DNA of 64,000 nt from Pseudomonas quebecensis. GTDB lineage: Bacteria; Pseudomonadota; Gammaproteobacteria; Pseudomonadales; Pseudomonadaceae. The notes under the pieces were generated by a model, which had not been told where the DNA came from, did no database searches, and worked only from the letters and a program-made list of their open reading frames with translations. The first letter of the stretch is position 1. Each line of letters opens with the position of its first letter. Of the stretch, positions 43,994 through 52,563 are shown in pieces. Position numbers and translations under genes: made by a program. The stretch spans positions 5,083,001 through 5,147,000 of the forward strand of contig NZ_CP112866.1 in the NCBI RefSeq assembly GCF_026410085.1, written 5' to 3'.

Positions 43994-46165
43994 ATGACGT
44001 ACATAAGCCAGAGGACCGCACGTTCGGTTGACTATGCTGGCGATGCCTCGCCGCCTGCCACACCGCGCAAACCCTCCTACAGCACCGATCAAGCCGCTGA
44101 CCAACTGCTGCGCATGGGCCGGCATTGGAGCGACCGTAATCTGGACGGCACCACCCGCCTGTCCTACCGATTCTTTACCCCCTCGCAAGCCAACCACCGC
44201 ACGCCCGCCGGCGCCAATGAGTTCAGTACCGTTCAAAAGCAGCAGGCCAGGCTGTCCATGCAAGCGTGGGCTGATGTGGCGCGACTGTCGTTCACCGAAA
44301 AGGCAGCTGATGCCGAAGGGCACCTGGTGCTTGGAAATATTGCCGACAGCGGCTTGTCGGCGTATGCGTCCTACCCCCCAGGCGCGCTCGAAGGCGCACA
44401 TGCCTGGTTCGCATCGGACGGCAAGAACCGGCCTTTTTCACACGGCAGTTTCAGTCGACATTTATTGACTCATGAAATCGGCCACACCCTCGGCCTCGCC
44501 CATCCTGGTCACTACAACAACAGCGGCAGTTACGCCCGGCACGCCCGTTATGCCGAGGACACTCGCGCCTACAGTGTCATGAGCTATTGGTGGGAAGGCC
44601 ACCGAGGGCACGCTCACCGAAAGAACCAGCAAACCTACTATCCCAGCGCACCGATGATGGATGACATCAGCGCCCTTCAGAAGCGCTACGGCGCCAATCT
44701 CACTACCCGCGACACCGACACGGTCTACGGCTTCAACTCCAATTCCGGGCGCGACTTTCTCAGCCTTCACTCAGCAGCCGACGCGCCGTTGTTTTGTGTA
44801 TGGGACGCGGGTGGCAACGATACGTTGGACTTCTCCGGCTTCCATCACGACCAGATCATCGACCTGCGGGCGGAGCATTTTTCCGATGTCGGCGGCATGC
44901 AGGGCAATGTGTCCATCGCCAAGGGCGTGACCCTGGAAAACGCCAGCGGCGGCACGGGCGACGACCATCTGATCGGCAACCATGTGGACAACCGCCTCAC
45001 CGGCGGCCGGGGCGCCGACACGCTGACCGGTGGGCGTGGCCGCAACACGTTTATCTACACCCACGCCAGCGATTCCACGGTGCAGCGGCCGGACCTGATC
45101 ATGGATTTCAAGAGCGGCCAGGACACACTCGACGTGTCCGCCGCATTGAAAAACGCCAACGTCAACGGCCTGACGTTTGTCTGGCGCTTCAGCGGCCGTG
45201 CCGGCGAAGCGGTAATCGACTACAACCCGCAGACCCGCCTGCACAGCCTGGCCATTGACCTGGACGGTTCCGCGCAGGCCGACCTGCTGATCACGAGCCA
45301 CGGGGCAATCAAGCCTGGGGACGTGATCAGCCATACAGCGCGGGCTCCCGCGACGCCTATGCCACTGATTCCGCAGGCACCCGCCCCTGCCCCTGCATTG
45401 GCTAACCGGCAGGCACCGATTGCGTCACAGAACGTACCCAGCGCCGCCCTCAAAGGCACGCCCATGCACACGTCCGCGAAGGCCGTGGGCAGCCTGCGCG
45501 AGGTGAGTGTGATGCGTGACTCATGGGGGTACGAGCGCGTGCATCAGCGCTCGCTGGGCACGGGGTCGCTGATCGATGGTGGCAACAGCGTGCTGACCAA
45601 TCAGCACGTGCACGCGGCACTCGCCAAGGGCAGCAGGCTGGAACTCTGGTTAGGCTGCGAGGAAGACAGCAGCGGCCGGCTAAAGGTGGCGCGCAAGGTG
45701 CCGCTGAGCGTCACGCCCCAAAGCAGCGACGCGCGGCTGGATTACGCAACACTGCGCGTGGACCTGCCCGCCGAGGCAAAAACCGCGCTGGCCCGCCAGT
45801 TCACGCCGCTCAGGCTGGCGACAAACCACAGCGCCCTGCCGGGGCAGAAGATCTTCATGCCCAACCACGGCCAGGCGTCCCTTGGCATCTCATTCCTGAA
45901 CGCCAGCGGCCAGCCGACGACGCTCAAGGCCTACCACCAGGACAGCGTCGGGCAAACCTCGTTCTACCATGATGCCTTTAAGGTTCCCGGCACCTCCGGC
46001 TCACCGCTGATCAGCGTCGAGACCGGCGAAATCGTCGCGCTGCACAACGGCTCGATTATCGGCACGGTGGACGGGCGCCGCGAATCCCTGGGTCATGCCA
46101 CACCCATCGACCTGATCCAAAGTCACCGCGAGGCCCTGCAACGTCCTTCCAGCAGGCCGACCTGA
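43994..46165 (+). CDS. Chimeric secreted protease: serralysin-type metalloprotease fused to a V8/trypsin-like serine protease
   Basis: 723 aa from ATG 43994 (GTG 43898 would add 32 residues and has no ribosome-binding site). Residues about 1-290 are a serralysin/AprA-like M10B protease: SYSTDQAADQLLR, zinc site HEIGHTLGLAHPGHY (about 160-174), Met-turn YSVMSYW. Then comes a short RTX region (GGTGDDHLIGN ... LTGGRGADTLTGGRG) and a serralysin C-terminal domain ending near IKPGDVIS at about 446, where serralysins normally stop. After a Pro/Ala-rich linker, residues about 500-713 form a trypsin-like domain with an apparent triad: His in LTNQHV (538), Asp in RLDYATL (583), Ser in PGTSGSP (668). 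No aprDEF secretion genes or AprI-type inhibitor gene are adjacent. Confidence 0.85.
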   Translation: MTYISQRTARSVDYAGDASPPATPRKPSYSTDQAADQLLRMGRHWSDRNLDGTTRLSYRFFTPSQANHRTPAGANEFSTVQKQQARLSMQAWADVARLSFTEKAADAEGHLVLGNIADSGLSAYASYPPGALEGAHAWFASDGKNRPFSHGSFSRHLLTHEIGHTLGLAHPGHYNNSGSYARHARYAEDTRAYSVMSYWWEGHRGHAHRKNQQTYYPSAPMMDDISALQKRYGANLTTRDTDTVYGFNSNSGRDFLSLHSAADAPLFCVWDAGGNDTLDFSGFHHDQIIDLRAEHFSDVGGMQGNVSIAKGVTLENASGGTGDDHLIGNHVDNRLTGGRGADTLTGGRGRNTFIYTHASDSTVQRPDLIMDFKSGQDTLDVSAALKNANVNGLTFVWRFSGRAGEAVIDYNPQTRLHSLAIDLDGSAQADLLITSHGAIKPGDVISHTARAPATPMPLIPQAPAPAPALANRQAPIASQNVPSAALKGTPMHTSAKAVGSLREVSVMRDSWGYERVHQRSLGTGSLIDGGNSVLTNQHVHAALAKGSRLELWLGCEEDSSGRLKVARKVPLSVTPQSSDARLDYATLRVDLPAEAKTALARQFTPLRLATNHSALPGQKIFMPNHGQASLGISFLNASGQPTTLKAYHQDSVGQTSFYHDAFKVPGTSGSPLISVETGEIVALHNGSIIGTVDGRRESLGHATPIDLIQSHREALQRPSSRPT

Positions 46166-46174
46166 CGCGCCGGG

Positions 46175-46825
46175 TCAGTCCGTGCCGTACTTGGGGTTGC
46201 GCGGACCATACAGAATCCCCGCTCGTTGCCCCGGCGACAGCAGGCGCGCGCTGGTGATACCGGCAATCGGGTGCGCGGCGTCGGTAGAGCTGTTGATCAC
46301 CTGCTTGACCGCCGCGGTGATCAGCATGCCGATCAGACCACCGCTGTTGTTGTTGCCTTCTTCGCTGGAAGCGCGTGCGGTGCCGGTCCACAGGGTGGTG
46401 CCGGTGCGCAGGTCCACCAGTTTGGCCGAAGCGGTCACGGCGGTGTCGCTGGAGATCAGCATGTACTTGGTGCCGTACTCGGTGACGGTGATGTACAACG
46501 CCGCGTCCGCGCCGAAGATGTCATGCAGCTTGGTCGGCGGCACTGCCTGGATATCGTTGGCGGTGGTCAGGCCGTTCTGGCGGAAGGTTTCGTCCACCAG
46601 AGCAATCGGCAGCACGTAGTAGCCGGCTTCGGCCAGCGGGTACGTCACCTGCGATACCAGGCTGTAGGACGCCTGCACTTCCGGCGACTCATTGAGCGGC
46701 GGCAGCACCAGGATTGACTTGGGCCGCGCTTGTTTATACGCCGTGTAATCGACGGTCTTGGGGGCCGCGCAACCGCCGAGCAAGGCCAGGGCCAGCAGGG
46801 CGCCGGTGAGTTTTAACAGGCTCAT
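46175..46825 (-). CDS. DUF799 / GNA1162-family lipoprotein
   Basis: 216 aa. Lipobox LLGGC, then the DUF799 pattern KSILVLPPLNESPEVQASYSLVSQVTYPLAEAGYYVLPIALVDETF. The family, with neisserial GNA1162 as its known member, has an ABC-transport accessory-like fold. It is the last gene of a CsgG-DUF4810-DUF799 trio and overlaps the DUF4810 gene by 4 bases. It converges on the protease gene with a 9-base gap. An outer-membrane lipoprotein complex is inferred. Confidence 0.85.
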   Translation of the reverse strand: MSLLKLTGALLALALLGGCAAPKTVDYTAYKQARPKSILVLPPLNESPEVQASYSLVSQVTYPLAEAGYYVLPIALVDETFRQNGLTTANDIQAVPPTKLHDIFGADAALYITVTEYGTKYMLISSDTAVTASAKLVDLRTGTTLWTGTARASSEEGNNNSGGLIGMLITAAVKQVINSSTDAAHPIAGITSARLLSPGQRAGILYGPRNPKYGTD

Positions 46826-47184
46826 TTAGTCGCGACTCCGGTCTTGGCGTTTTTCAGCAGAAAGTCCATGTAGGCGGCGGATTCGGGGAACAGCGCCTTC
46901 TCGGTGCGAAACTCCTGCACCATCTGGTCATCCTTGCCCATGCTCAGGTACAGCATGCCCAGGTGGGCGTGGTAACCCGGCGGCGCCTTGCGGCCACTGG
47001 CGTTGATCTTCTGCAGGTCGCGCTCCAGTGCTTCCACCTGTGCTTCCTTGGGCTCGCCCTTGAAGTATTCGTAGACCTGCGGCTGGTAGCTTTCCCATTG
47101 ATACAGGGGTTGGGGCGCCGTCTGGCACCCGGCGACCGCTGCGATTGCTGCCAGCATCAGCGCTGACTTAACTGCCTTGCTCAT
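46822..47184 (-). CDS. DUF4810 lipoprotein
   Basis: 120 aa. Signal peptide with AVAGC lipobox, then LYQWESYQPQVYEYFKGEPKEAQVEALERDLQKI and a helical repeat-like middle (GYHAHLGMLYLSMGKDDQMVQEFRTEK) recalling a single TPR. It is found between CsgG-like and DUF799 genes in many proteobacteria. Function unknown. It lies 29 bases after the CsgG-like gene and overlaps the DUF799 gene by 4 bases. Confidence 0.85.
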   Translation of the reverse strand: MSKAVKSALMLAAIAAVAGCQTAPQPLYQWESYQPQVYEYFKGEPKEAQVEALERDLQKINASGRKAPPGYHAHLGMLYLSMGKDDQMVQEFRTEKALFPESAAYMDFLLKNAKTGVATK

Positions 47185-47213
47185 CCGTGTACTGCTCCTT
47201 GAGGTGCTGCTGA

Positions 47214-47894
47214 TCAGTTGCGCGGGTTCCAGGCACCGGCGTTGATGCCGTCGACCAGGCGATTGATCGCTTCGCGCATGGCCAGGTCCAGGACCTTGCC
47301 ATTGAGGGTGGAGTCGTAGCTGGCGGTGCCGCCGAAGCCGACCACTTCACGGTTGGACAGTGCGTACTCACCGGCGCCCTGGGTGGAATACACCACTTCG
47401 GAGGTGTTGATGTTGACGATATTCAACGCGACTTTGGCGTAAGCCACCTGGGTCTTGCCACGGCCGAGGATGCCGAACAGCTGGCGGTCGCCGGTTTCTT
47501 TGCGGCCGAACTCGGTCACATCGCCGGTCACTACATAGTCCGCGCCCTTGAGCTTCTGCACGGTGCCTTTGATTTTGGCTTCCTGGGAAATTTCGCCCAT
47601 GTTGTCGCGGTCCAGCACGCTGAAGCGGTTGGTCTGCTGCAAGTGGGTGATGAGGATGGTCTTGGCCTGGCCGCCGAGACGGTCGACGCCGTCGGAGAAG
47701 ATGCCGCGCATGTAGCTGGAGCGGTTGTCGAACTTGCCCACGGCAATCGGCACACGCACGCCGGAATAGGCGACGTTGGCGCTGGCGACTTGTTCCACCG
47801 GCATCGCGCGGTTGCTTTCGGTGGCGCAACCGGCCACGGTCAGCAGCGCTGCGGCGGTGAGGCCGGACAGCAGGGTTTTGCAGAGTGTTTTCAC
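47214..47894 (-). CDS. CsgG/HfaB-family lipoprotein
   Basis: 226 aa. Lipobox VAGC, then the CsgG core: VPIAVGKFDNRS, LITHLQQTNRFSVLDRDNMGEISQEAKIKG, GADYVVTGDVTEFGRKE, YAKVALNIVNINTSEVVYSTQGAGEYALS. CsgG itself forms the curli secretion pore, but no curli subunit genes (csgAB) are present; with DUF4810 and DUF799 partners it more likely belongs to the distinct CsgG-DUF4810-DUF799 lipoprotein system whose role is unknown. Confidence 0.88.
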   Translation of the reverse strand: MKTLCKTLLSGLTAAALLTVAGCATESNRAMPVEQVASANVAYSGVRVPIAVGKFDNRSSYMRGIFSDGVDRLGGQAKTILITHLQQTNRFSVLDRDNMGEISQEAKIKGTVQKLKGADYVVTGDVTEFGRKETGDRQLFGILGRGKTQVAYAKVALNIVNINTSEVVYSTQGAGEYALSNREVVGFGGTASYDSTLNGKVLDLAMREAINRLVDGINAGAWNPRN

Positions 47895-47934
47895 AAGGTG
47901 CTCCTAAGTGGAAAATCGGGTGCAACCGATAACG

Positions 47935-48516
47935 CTAGCGGGACGGAATATCGCGCAGGTCATCGACAATGAAACGGCTCAATAAACCGGTATAGAACGT
48001 CTCGACGCTGGAGTTGCCCGTGTTGGTCAACACCCCGGCCAAGGTCTTCATGTTCTGCCAGTCACCTTGGTATCCGCGCGGCATCAGCCCCTCGCGCACC
48101 TGGGAAAAATGCAGCACCTCGGCACCGGCCCTCTTGACCTTCACCTGGTAGTTGAAGTCGACACTGGCGAGGATGGTGTTGTCGTCAACGATGGTCGTGA
48201 TGAAACCGCCCTTGGAGTCTTGAATGCGACGGGTGTAGACCACGTTCACATCCAGCAGGTAATCGGCTTTGTCTTTGCTGGTGGCGTAGCGCTTGGCCTT
48301 GAGCAGACGGTCGACCAGATCGACGCCCAGTTGCTGGCGCACTTTGTCATCGGGCAGGAAGCGTTCGTTCTTGCCCACCACCTCCACATCGAAAGTGTCG
48401 AGCCAATACGTGGCGGTTTTGGGAATGGTCACCGGCACCGGCGAGATGTAGTAATCCGGCTTGGAGGCGCAGCCCGCCAGGAGGCAGACGGCGAGGAATA
48501 CGGCAAATGCGCGCAT
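47935..48516 (-). CDS. Lipoprotein of unknown function
   Basis: 193 aa from ATG 48516. Signal peptide with lipobox LLAGC; the mature part starts ASKPDYYISPVPVTIPKTATYWLDTFDVEVVGKNERF and contains VVYTRRIQDSKGGFITTIVDDN. It looks like a beta-rich periplasmic or outer-membrane-associated lipoprotein. It lies 40 bases upstream of the CsgG-like gene on the same strand and may be the first gene of that operon. I do not recognise a named family. Confidence 0.75.
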   Translation of the reverse strand: MRAFAVFLAVCLLAGCASKPDYYISPVPVTIPKTATYWLDTFDVEVVGKNERFLPDDKVRQQLGVDLVDRLLKAKRYATSKDKADYLLDVNVVYTRRIQDSKGGFITTIVDDNTILASVDFNYQVKVKRAGAEVLHFSQVREGLMPRGYQGDWQNMKTLAGVLTNTGNSSVETFYTGLLSRFIVDDLRDIPSR

Positions 48517-48635
48517 GTCTGAATTCGTCCCTGAAAAGTATCGTGCTTTAAACAGTGGCGGCATTTTACGGAGTTGAGAGGGGTTCTCAAGATGTTTCGT
48601 GCAGGAGTGAGCTGGCTCGCGAATAAACAGAGAAC

Positions 48636-48662
48636 ACCGCAGGCATTGAACATGCCTGCGGT
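48636..48662. terminator. Hairpin terminator after the 205-aa exported protein gene
   Basis: ACCGCAGGCAT-TGAAC-ATGCCTGCGGT has perfect 11-base arms, 18 bases beyond the stop at 48681. The following minus-strand bases are GTTCTCTGTTTATT, a weak U-tract; factor-independent termination is plausible. Confidence 0.65.
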
Positions 48663-48680
48663 TTGGTTACCGACCTCAGC

Positions 48681-49298
48681 TCACTTGATCAGGTCCGGCC
48701 GAGAGGCCCTAAGCATGGCCTCGTTGACCGCGCCCTGCACGGAACAGGTGATCATGCCTTTGCTGGTCTTGGCCAGGTCACTGGGCGCGGGCTCGACCAT
48801 CAAGATCCGCTCGGCCGTATCGGTAACCAGCTTGCCCGCGGTGTCGCCGCCCTCTGGCACCCAGGCCGATTGCTTATGCGACCAGATCTGCGGGCGGGCA
48901 TAGATCCCGTTGGCCTTCTCCAGTTCGGTGCCCGGCGCTTTGCTCAGCTGTGCGTAAAGTGCGTCGGGCGCCTGCTCGGTGTAGAAGCCCCAGCCGATAA
49001 TGCGCGAGCCCATCAGGTCCTGGTCTTCGGCGAAAAAGCCGGTCAGGGTTATGCCGTCGAGTGTCAGCGGCGTATCGAACATCCAGCGTTGGCCCATATC
49101 GGTCTTGGTGCCGCCGCTGAAGGTGAGCTTGCCGCTCTCCAGCCCATGGGGCACACGCTCCTTGAGGCCTGGCTGGTTCACCACCGCCAGGGAGTTCTGG
49201 TCGCACGCGAGGAAACCTTGCAGGGCCGGTGCTGCGGCGAAGCTGCTGGTGCAGGTCGCCAGCGCAGCGAGCGATATGAACAGACGATGCAGTTTCAT
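48681..49298 (-). CDS. Exported protein of unknown function
   Basis: 205 aa. A Sec signal peptide (MKLHRLFISLAALATCTSSF, cleavage near AAAPALQ) and no lipobox. The mature protein has two cysteines (ACDQNS and ITCSVQG) that could form a disulfide, and motifs WMFDTPLTLDGITLTGFFAED and IIGWGFYTEQ. Probably periplasmic. No family recognised. It stands alone between the autotransporter gene and the lipoprotein operon, with hairpins on both sides, so it is likely monocistronic. Confidence 0.75.
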   Translation of the reverse strand: MKLHRLFISLAALATCTSSFAAAPALQGFLACDQNSLAVVNQPGLKERVPHGLESGKLTFSGGTKTDMGQRWMFDTPLTLDGITLTGFFAEDQDLMGSRIIGWGFYTEQAPDALYAQLSKAPGTELEKANGIYARPQIWSHKQSAWVPEGGDTAGKLVTDTAERILMVEPAPSDLAKTSKGMITCSVQGAVNEAMLRASRPDLIK

Positions 49299-49313
49299 TG
49301 AAAGCTCCTTGAA

Positions 49314-49347
49314 TCCAAAAAAGCTTAGGAGCGAGCTTGCTCGCTCC
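49314..49347 (-). terminator. REP-like hairpin terminator after the autotransporter gene
   Basis: GGAGCGAGC-AA-GCTCGCTCC followed on the minus strand by TAAGCTTTTTTGG, starting 7 bases after the autotransporter stop. The stem also resembles the small GAGCGAGCTTGCTC repeats common in Pseudomonas. Confidence 0.75.
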
Positions 49348-49353
49348 TCGCAG

Positions 49354-51942
49354 TTAAAAGGCGTAGCGCGCCTTGAGCATCACGCCATCGGCATCAAAAC
49401 CACTGCGCGCCTGGCGGGTGTAGCTGGCGCCGACGGTGAAGTCCGACACTTGGTAGTTCACGCCGACGCTGGCCTCATAGCTGTCACGCGCCACCGACGC
49501 ACCGGTCACGGTAAACGCCGAACCGCCGGCCACGAAGCTGGAGGTTTGCGCCACGCGATCGCCCATCAGGTCGTGGTAGGCCATCAAGGTCGCTTCCGGC
49601 TGCAGGCTGCCCGCGCCCATCGGCAGGTGGCCGGCCAGGCGTACGCCGGCGCCCAGCTCGCCCACCTCGTAACGCTGCGAACGAGTGCTGAGGGAGGCCG
49701 ATGAACCTTTCTCGTCGTAGCCATCCATGCGCACGTTGGAATAACGCGCAGCCACACGCGGCTCGATCACCACTGCCTGCGACGGCTTGAAGCTGTAGCC
49801 GCCGATCACACTGGCCGACAACACATTGCTGTCATAGCTGCCCTTGGCGGTGGTGCCGGCGATGTGGCGCTTGCTGTCGTTGTCGTTGTGGCCATAGCTG
49901 AGGCTGGCGTCGGCGAACCAGTTTTGCAGCGACCAGTTACCGTACAGCGACAGCGCGTGGCCTTCGACGTCGGTCTTGTTGCCCAGGTCGGAGTGGAGGT
50001 TGGAATTGAGGTAGCTGTACGCCACGCCCAGGATCGTGGTGTCGTTCATACTGCCATCCACGCCGACCGCCATGCCGCTGCTGTTGGCCGAGTAGCCGTT
50101 ATCGCCGCCACGGCCATCCTGGTCCATGTTGCTGCTCAGGCCCTGCACCCACACGCCGCCGACCTGATGGCTTTCACGCTGGTCGGTGAGGCGGTTGAAG
50201 ATTGCACCGTTGACCACGGTTTGACCGGACAACGCCACATCGAGGGCGCCGCGGTTGACGTCCGGCTTGAGCTGGTCACCCACCTGCGCCAATTGCTGCG
50301 CGGTGCCGGCGTTGGCCAGGGCCTGGAACACTTGGTCGTCCTGGCCGAGCTGGCCGAGTACGCCGTTCTTGAACGTGTTGACCGCCGTGGCCGACGCCGC
50401 ACTGGCGCCCACACCGGCCAGGTCCTGCTGCACTTGCTGGTTGTCCTTGACCGCCACCACGGCCTTGACCGTTTGCGCATCGGCCGAGTAGCTGAGCACG
50501 TTGAGCAACGACGAAGAACTGGCCACGGACAGCCCATTGTTTTGCACGCTGGTGGCTTGCAGCAGGGTGTATTGGGTGCCGTTGTGAGTGCGCGCGAAAT
50601 CGCCCGGTTGAGCGCTGACCGTAAGCTTCGACGACGGTGCAAAGCGGGCGACGCCGTTGACGGTGAGGTATGGCGTGGTCGGCACGACGCTGTCGGACAG
50701 GTGCATATCGATGCCCGCGCCGCTGGCGACGTTGAGGTTGCCGGTGATGGCGGTACCTGGGGCAGCGAGGTTCAGCGAGCCGGAATTGACCGAGACGGGG
50801 GCGATGATGCGCTGGCCGCTGAAGCCGGCCTGGCCGTCGATGTTGACCGCGTTGAGGTTGAGCAGGTCGCCGACGATATTGCCGCCAGTCCAGTTCAGGG
50901 CAGCGAGGTTGGCGGCGTCGATGGCGGTGCCGGAGTTGCTGCGGATTTCGCCGGCTTGTTGGTTGATTTCAAACGTCGCGACCTGCTTGGCCGCATCGAC
51001 CTGAATCGCTGTGCCGTCCGCTGCGACGAGGCCACGGTTGACGATACCGCGCGCGCCCGTGGCGCTGTTTTGCGCAAAGCTGGCGCCGGAAAAGTCGAAG
51101 GCATTGGCAGACGCGCCCTTGGCTTCAATGATGCCGGTGTTGAGGATGTAATCGACGGTGCCGGCATAAAATGTCAGCCCCTTCGCCTCATTGCCATTGG
51201 CGGAAACCAGTCCGCTGTTTTCAATCCGCAGGGGGTTGGTGGCGGTTTCCACTTCCACGCCCCAAGCGCCGTCGCCTGTTGCGGTGATCGAACCCGAGTT
51301 GAGCAGCTTGCCACCGATAGTAGTCGGCGTTCCGCTGTTGACGTCGAGGACCAAGCCAATCGCATCCGGGCCGGCCATATCGATCACACCGGTGTTGGAA
51401 ACATCACCCGCAATGGTAGTGCCATGCAGATAAATGCCTTCACCGCCACCCAGGTAACCAGGAGTCGTTACAGTACCCACCGGTGGCGTCGAGCGGATAG
51501 TGCCGGAGTTGATGACGCTGCCGCCAATCGTGGTGGCGCCGATCTCAAGCCCTTCATAACTGCCGTTGCGCATCAGAACGTTGCCCGCCTGAATCACATC
51601 TCCCGTGACAGTGCCGGGGTTCAAATTGGCGGGGCCCGTCCAGAACATCGGGTCGATAGCGATTGCACGAATAGTGTTGCCTTGTGATTCCAGCGTGATA
51701 TCTGCGCGATTGATCAACGAACCCTGGATATGAGTATCGGCGACACCCAGCCCGGCTGGGGGCGAATGGGTCGGCGTGGTGATCTGCGTGGTCTGCCCGG
51801 TGAGGATCAGCGACTCGTTGTAGGTCTCGCTGACAAACTGGGTCTTACCTGCGCCAAGGTCAACTTCCACCGCCAGCACCTGCGTGCTGATTGCGCCAAC
51901 CATGATTGCCAACAGACTTTTCTGGAACGGCTTACGCGTCAT
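49354..51942 (-). CDS. Type Va autotransporter
   Basis: 862 aa from ATG 51942, which has GGAG 7 bases upstream inside the frame. A signal peptide (LLAIMVGAISTQVLAVEVD) is followed by a passenger of about 550 residues rich in G, N, S, T and V with repeated beta-helix-like turns (INRADITLESQGNTIRAIAI, INSGTIRSTPP, NTGVIDMAGPDAIGLV). The last 260 or so residues are a beta-barrel with alternating strands, ending KARYAF, the Phe-terminal signature of outer-membrane proteins. No protease motif is seen in the passenger; an adhesin is likely. Confidence 0.9.
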   Translation of the reverse strand: MTRKPFQKSLLAIMVGAISTQVLAVEVDLGAGKTQFVSETYNESLILTGQTTQITTPTHSPPAGLGVADTHIQGSLINRADITLESQGNTIRAIAIDPMFWTGPANLNPGTVTGDVIQAGNVLMRNGSYEGLEIGATTIGGSVINSGTIRSTPPVGTVTTPGYLGGGEGIYLHGTTIAGDVSNTGVIDMAGPDAIGLVLDVNSGTPTTIGGKLLNSGSITATGDGAWGVEVETATNPLRIENSGLVSANGNEAKGLTFYAGTVDYILNTGIIEAKGASANAFDFSGASFAQNSATGARGIVNRGLVAADGTAIQVDAAKQVATFEINQQAGEIRSNSGTAIDAANLAALNWTGGNIVGDLLNLNAVNIDGQAGFSGQRIIAPVSVNSGSLNLAAPGTAITGNLNVASGAGIDMHLSDSVVPTTPYLTVNGVARFAPSSKLTVSAQPGDFARTHNGTQYTLLQATSVQNNGLSVASSSSLLNVLSYSADAQTVKAVVAVKDNQQVQQDLAGVGASAASATAVNTFKNGVLGQLGQDDQVFQALANAGTAQQLAQVGDQLKPDVNRGALDVALSGQTVVNGAIFNRLTDQRESHQVGGVWVQGLSSNMDQDGRGGDNGYSANSSGMAVGVDGSMNDTTILGVAYSYLNSNLHSDLGNKTDVEGHALSLYGNWSLQNWFADASLSYGHNDNDSKRHIAGTTAKGSYDSNVLSASVIGGYSFKPSQAVVIEPRVAARYSNVRMDGYDEKGSSASLSTRSQRYEVGELGAGVRLAGHLPMGAGSLQPEATLMAYHDLMGDRVAQTSSFVAGGSAFTVTGASVARDSYEASVGVNYQVSDFTVGASYTRQARSGFDADGVMLKARYAF

Positions 51943-52439
51943 TTCAAACTCCATGAACTACAGGTCAAAGCCGCCAACAGGCCCGGCGGCAGTAGGTGTA
52001 TCGAACGACGGGATCAAAGGTCCCGGATGCATGCCCTCGGCGCGTTTGCCGAACGCGCAGGCGCGCGCCTTAGCACCGCACAAGGCAGTGGCGAAGAAGG
52101 GAATAAAGGGGGGAAAAGCTCACATCAATCCTTAATGTCTTTGAAAACGCTGCAGTCCATGCAGCCGACCGCGTGCGGGTAGGCGCGGTAAAGACCTTCA
52201 AATGTACGAAAAGGTTCAGGTTTGTGTCGGAAAGTTGTGCGGTCGGTCACAGGGTGACGAGGTAAGTGGCGTTTGCCGAGGGGTCTGCATCCCTGCGTAA
52301 TTGCCCCCAGGCTCGAAAGCTTTATGGAAAAGTCGTCCCAATGCGCGCGCTCTTTCGAGAACCCAGCAACGGCACCCGAAAGACATCCAGCATCAGCACC
52401 AGGATCAGCACGCCGCCGACGTAGAGAGCATGAACACGT
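51943..52439. other. Gene-free stretch upstream of the autotransporter
   Basis: No convincing gene on either strand; short frames lack ribosome-binding sites and family features. It should contain the autotransporter promoter and its leader. I see no strong palindrome or repeat. Confidence 0.5.
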
Positions 52440-52538
52440 TTACGCGGCACATTGGGCGCGCCGCTGTAGCGACGGGCCCCAGCCGGGTATGAGACAGGCC
52501 ATCAGGAAGGCCTGGAGGGAGAGTTTTGCGGGTTTCAT
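52440..52538 (-). pseudogene. Possible remnant of a small lipoprotein gene
   Basis: An AAGGACC ribosome-binding site precedes ATG 52538, 26 bases after the stop of the lipoprotein gene at 52564. The 32-residue product starts like an exported protein (MKPAKLSLQAFLMACLIPGW) and then stops after a short basic tail. It looks like the beginning of a lipoprotein or signal-peptide gene whose body has been lost by frameshift or deletion. A real tiny gene is also possible. Confidence 0.3.
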
Positions 52539-52563
52539 CAAAGGTCCTTTATCCGGCGACTGC

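Noticed and set aside
47214..47894. Curli secretion locus
   Set aside because: Only a CsgG-like lipoprotein is present; no CsgA/CsgB/CsgE/CsgF-like genes are seen, and the partners are DUF4810 and DUF799 proteins.
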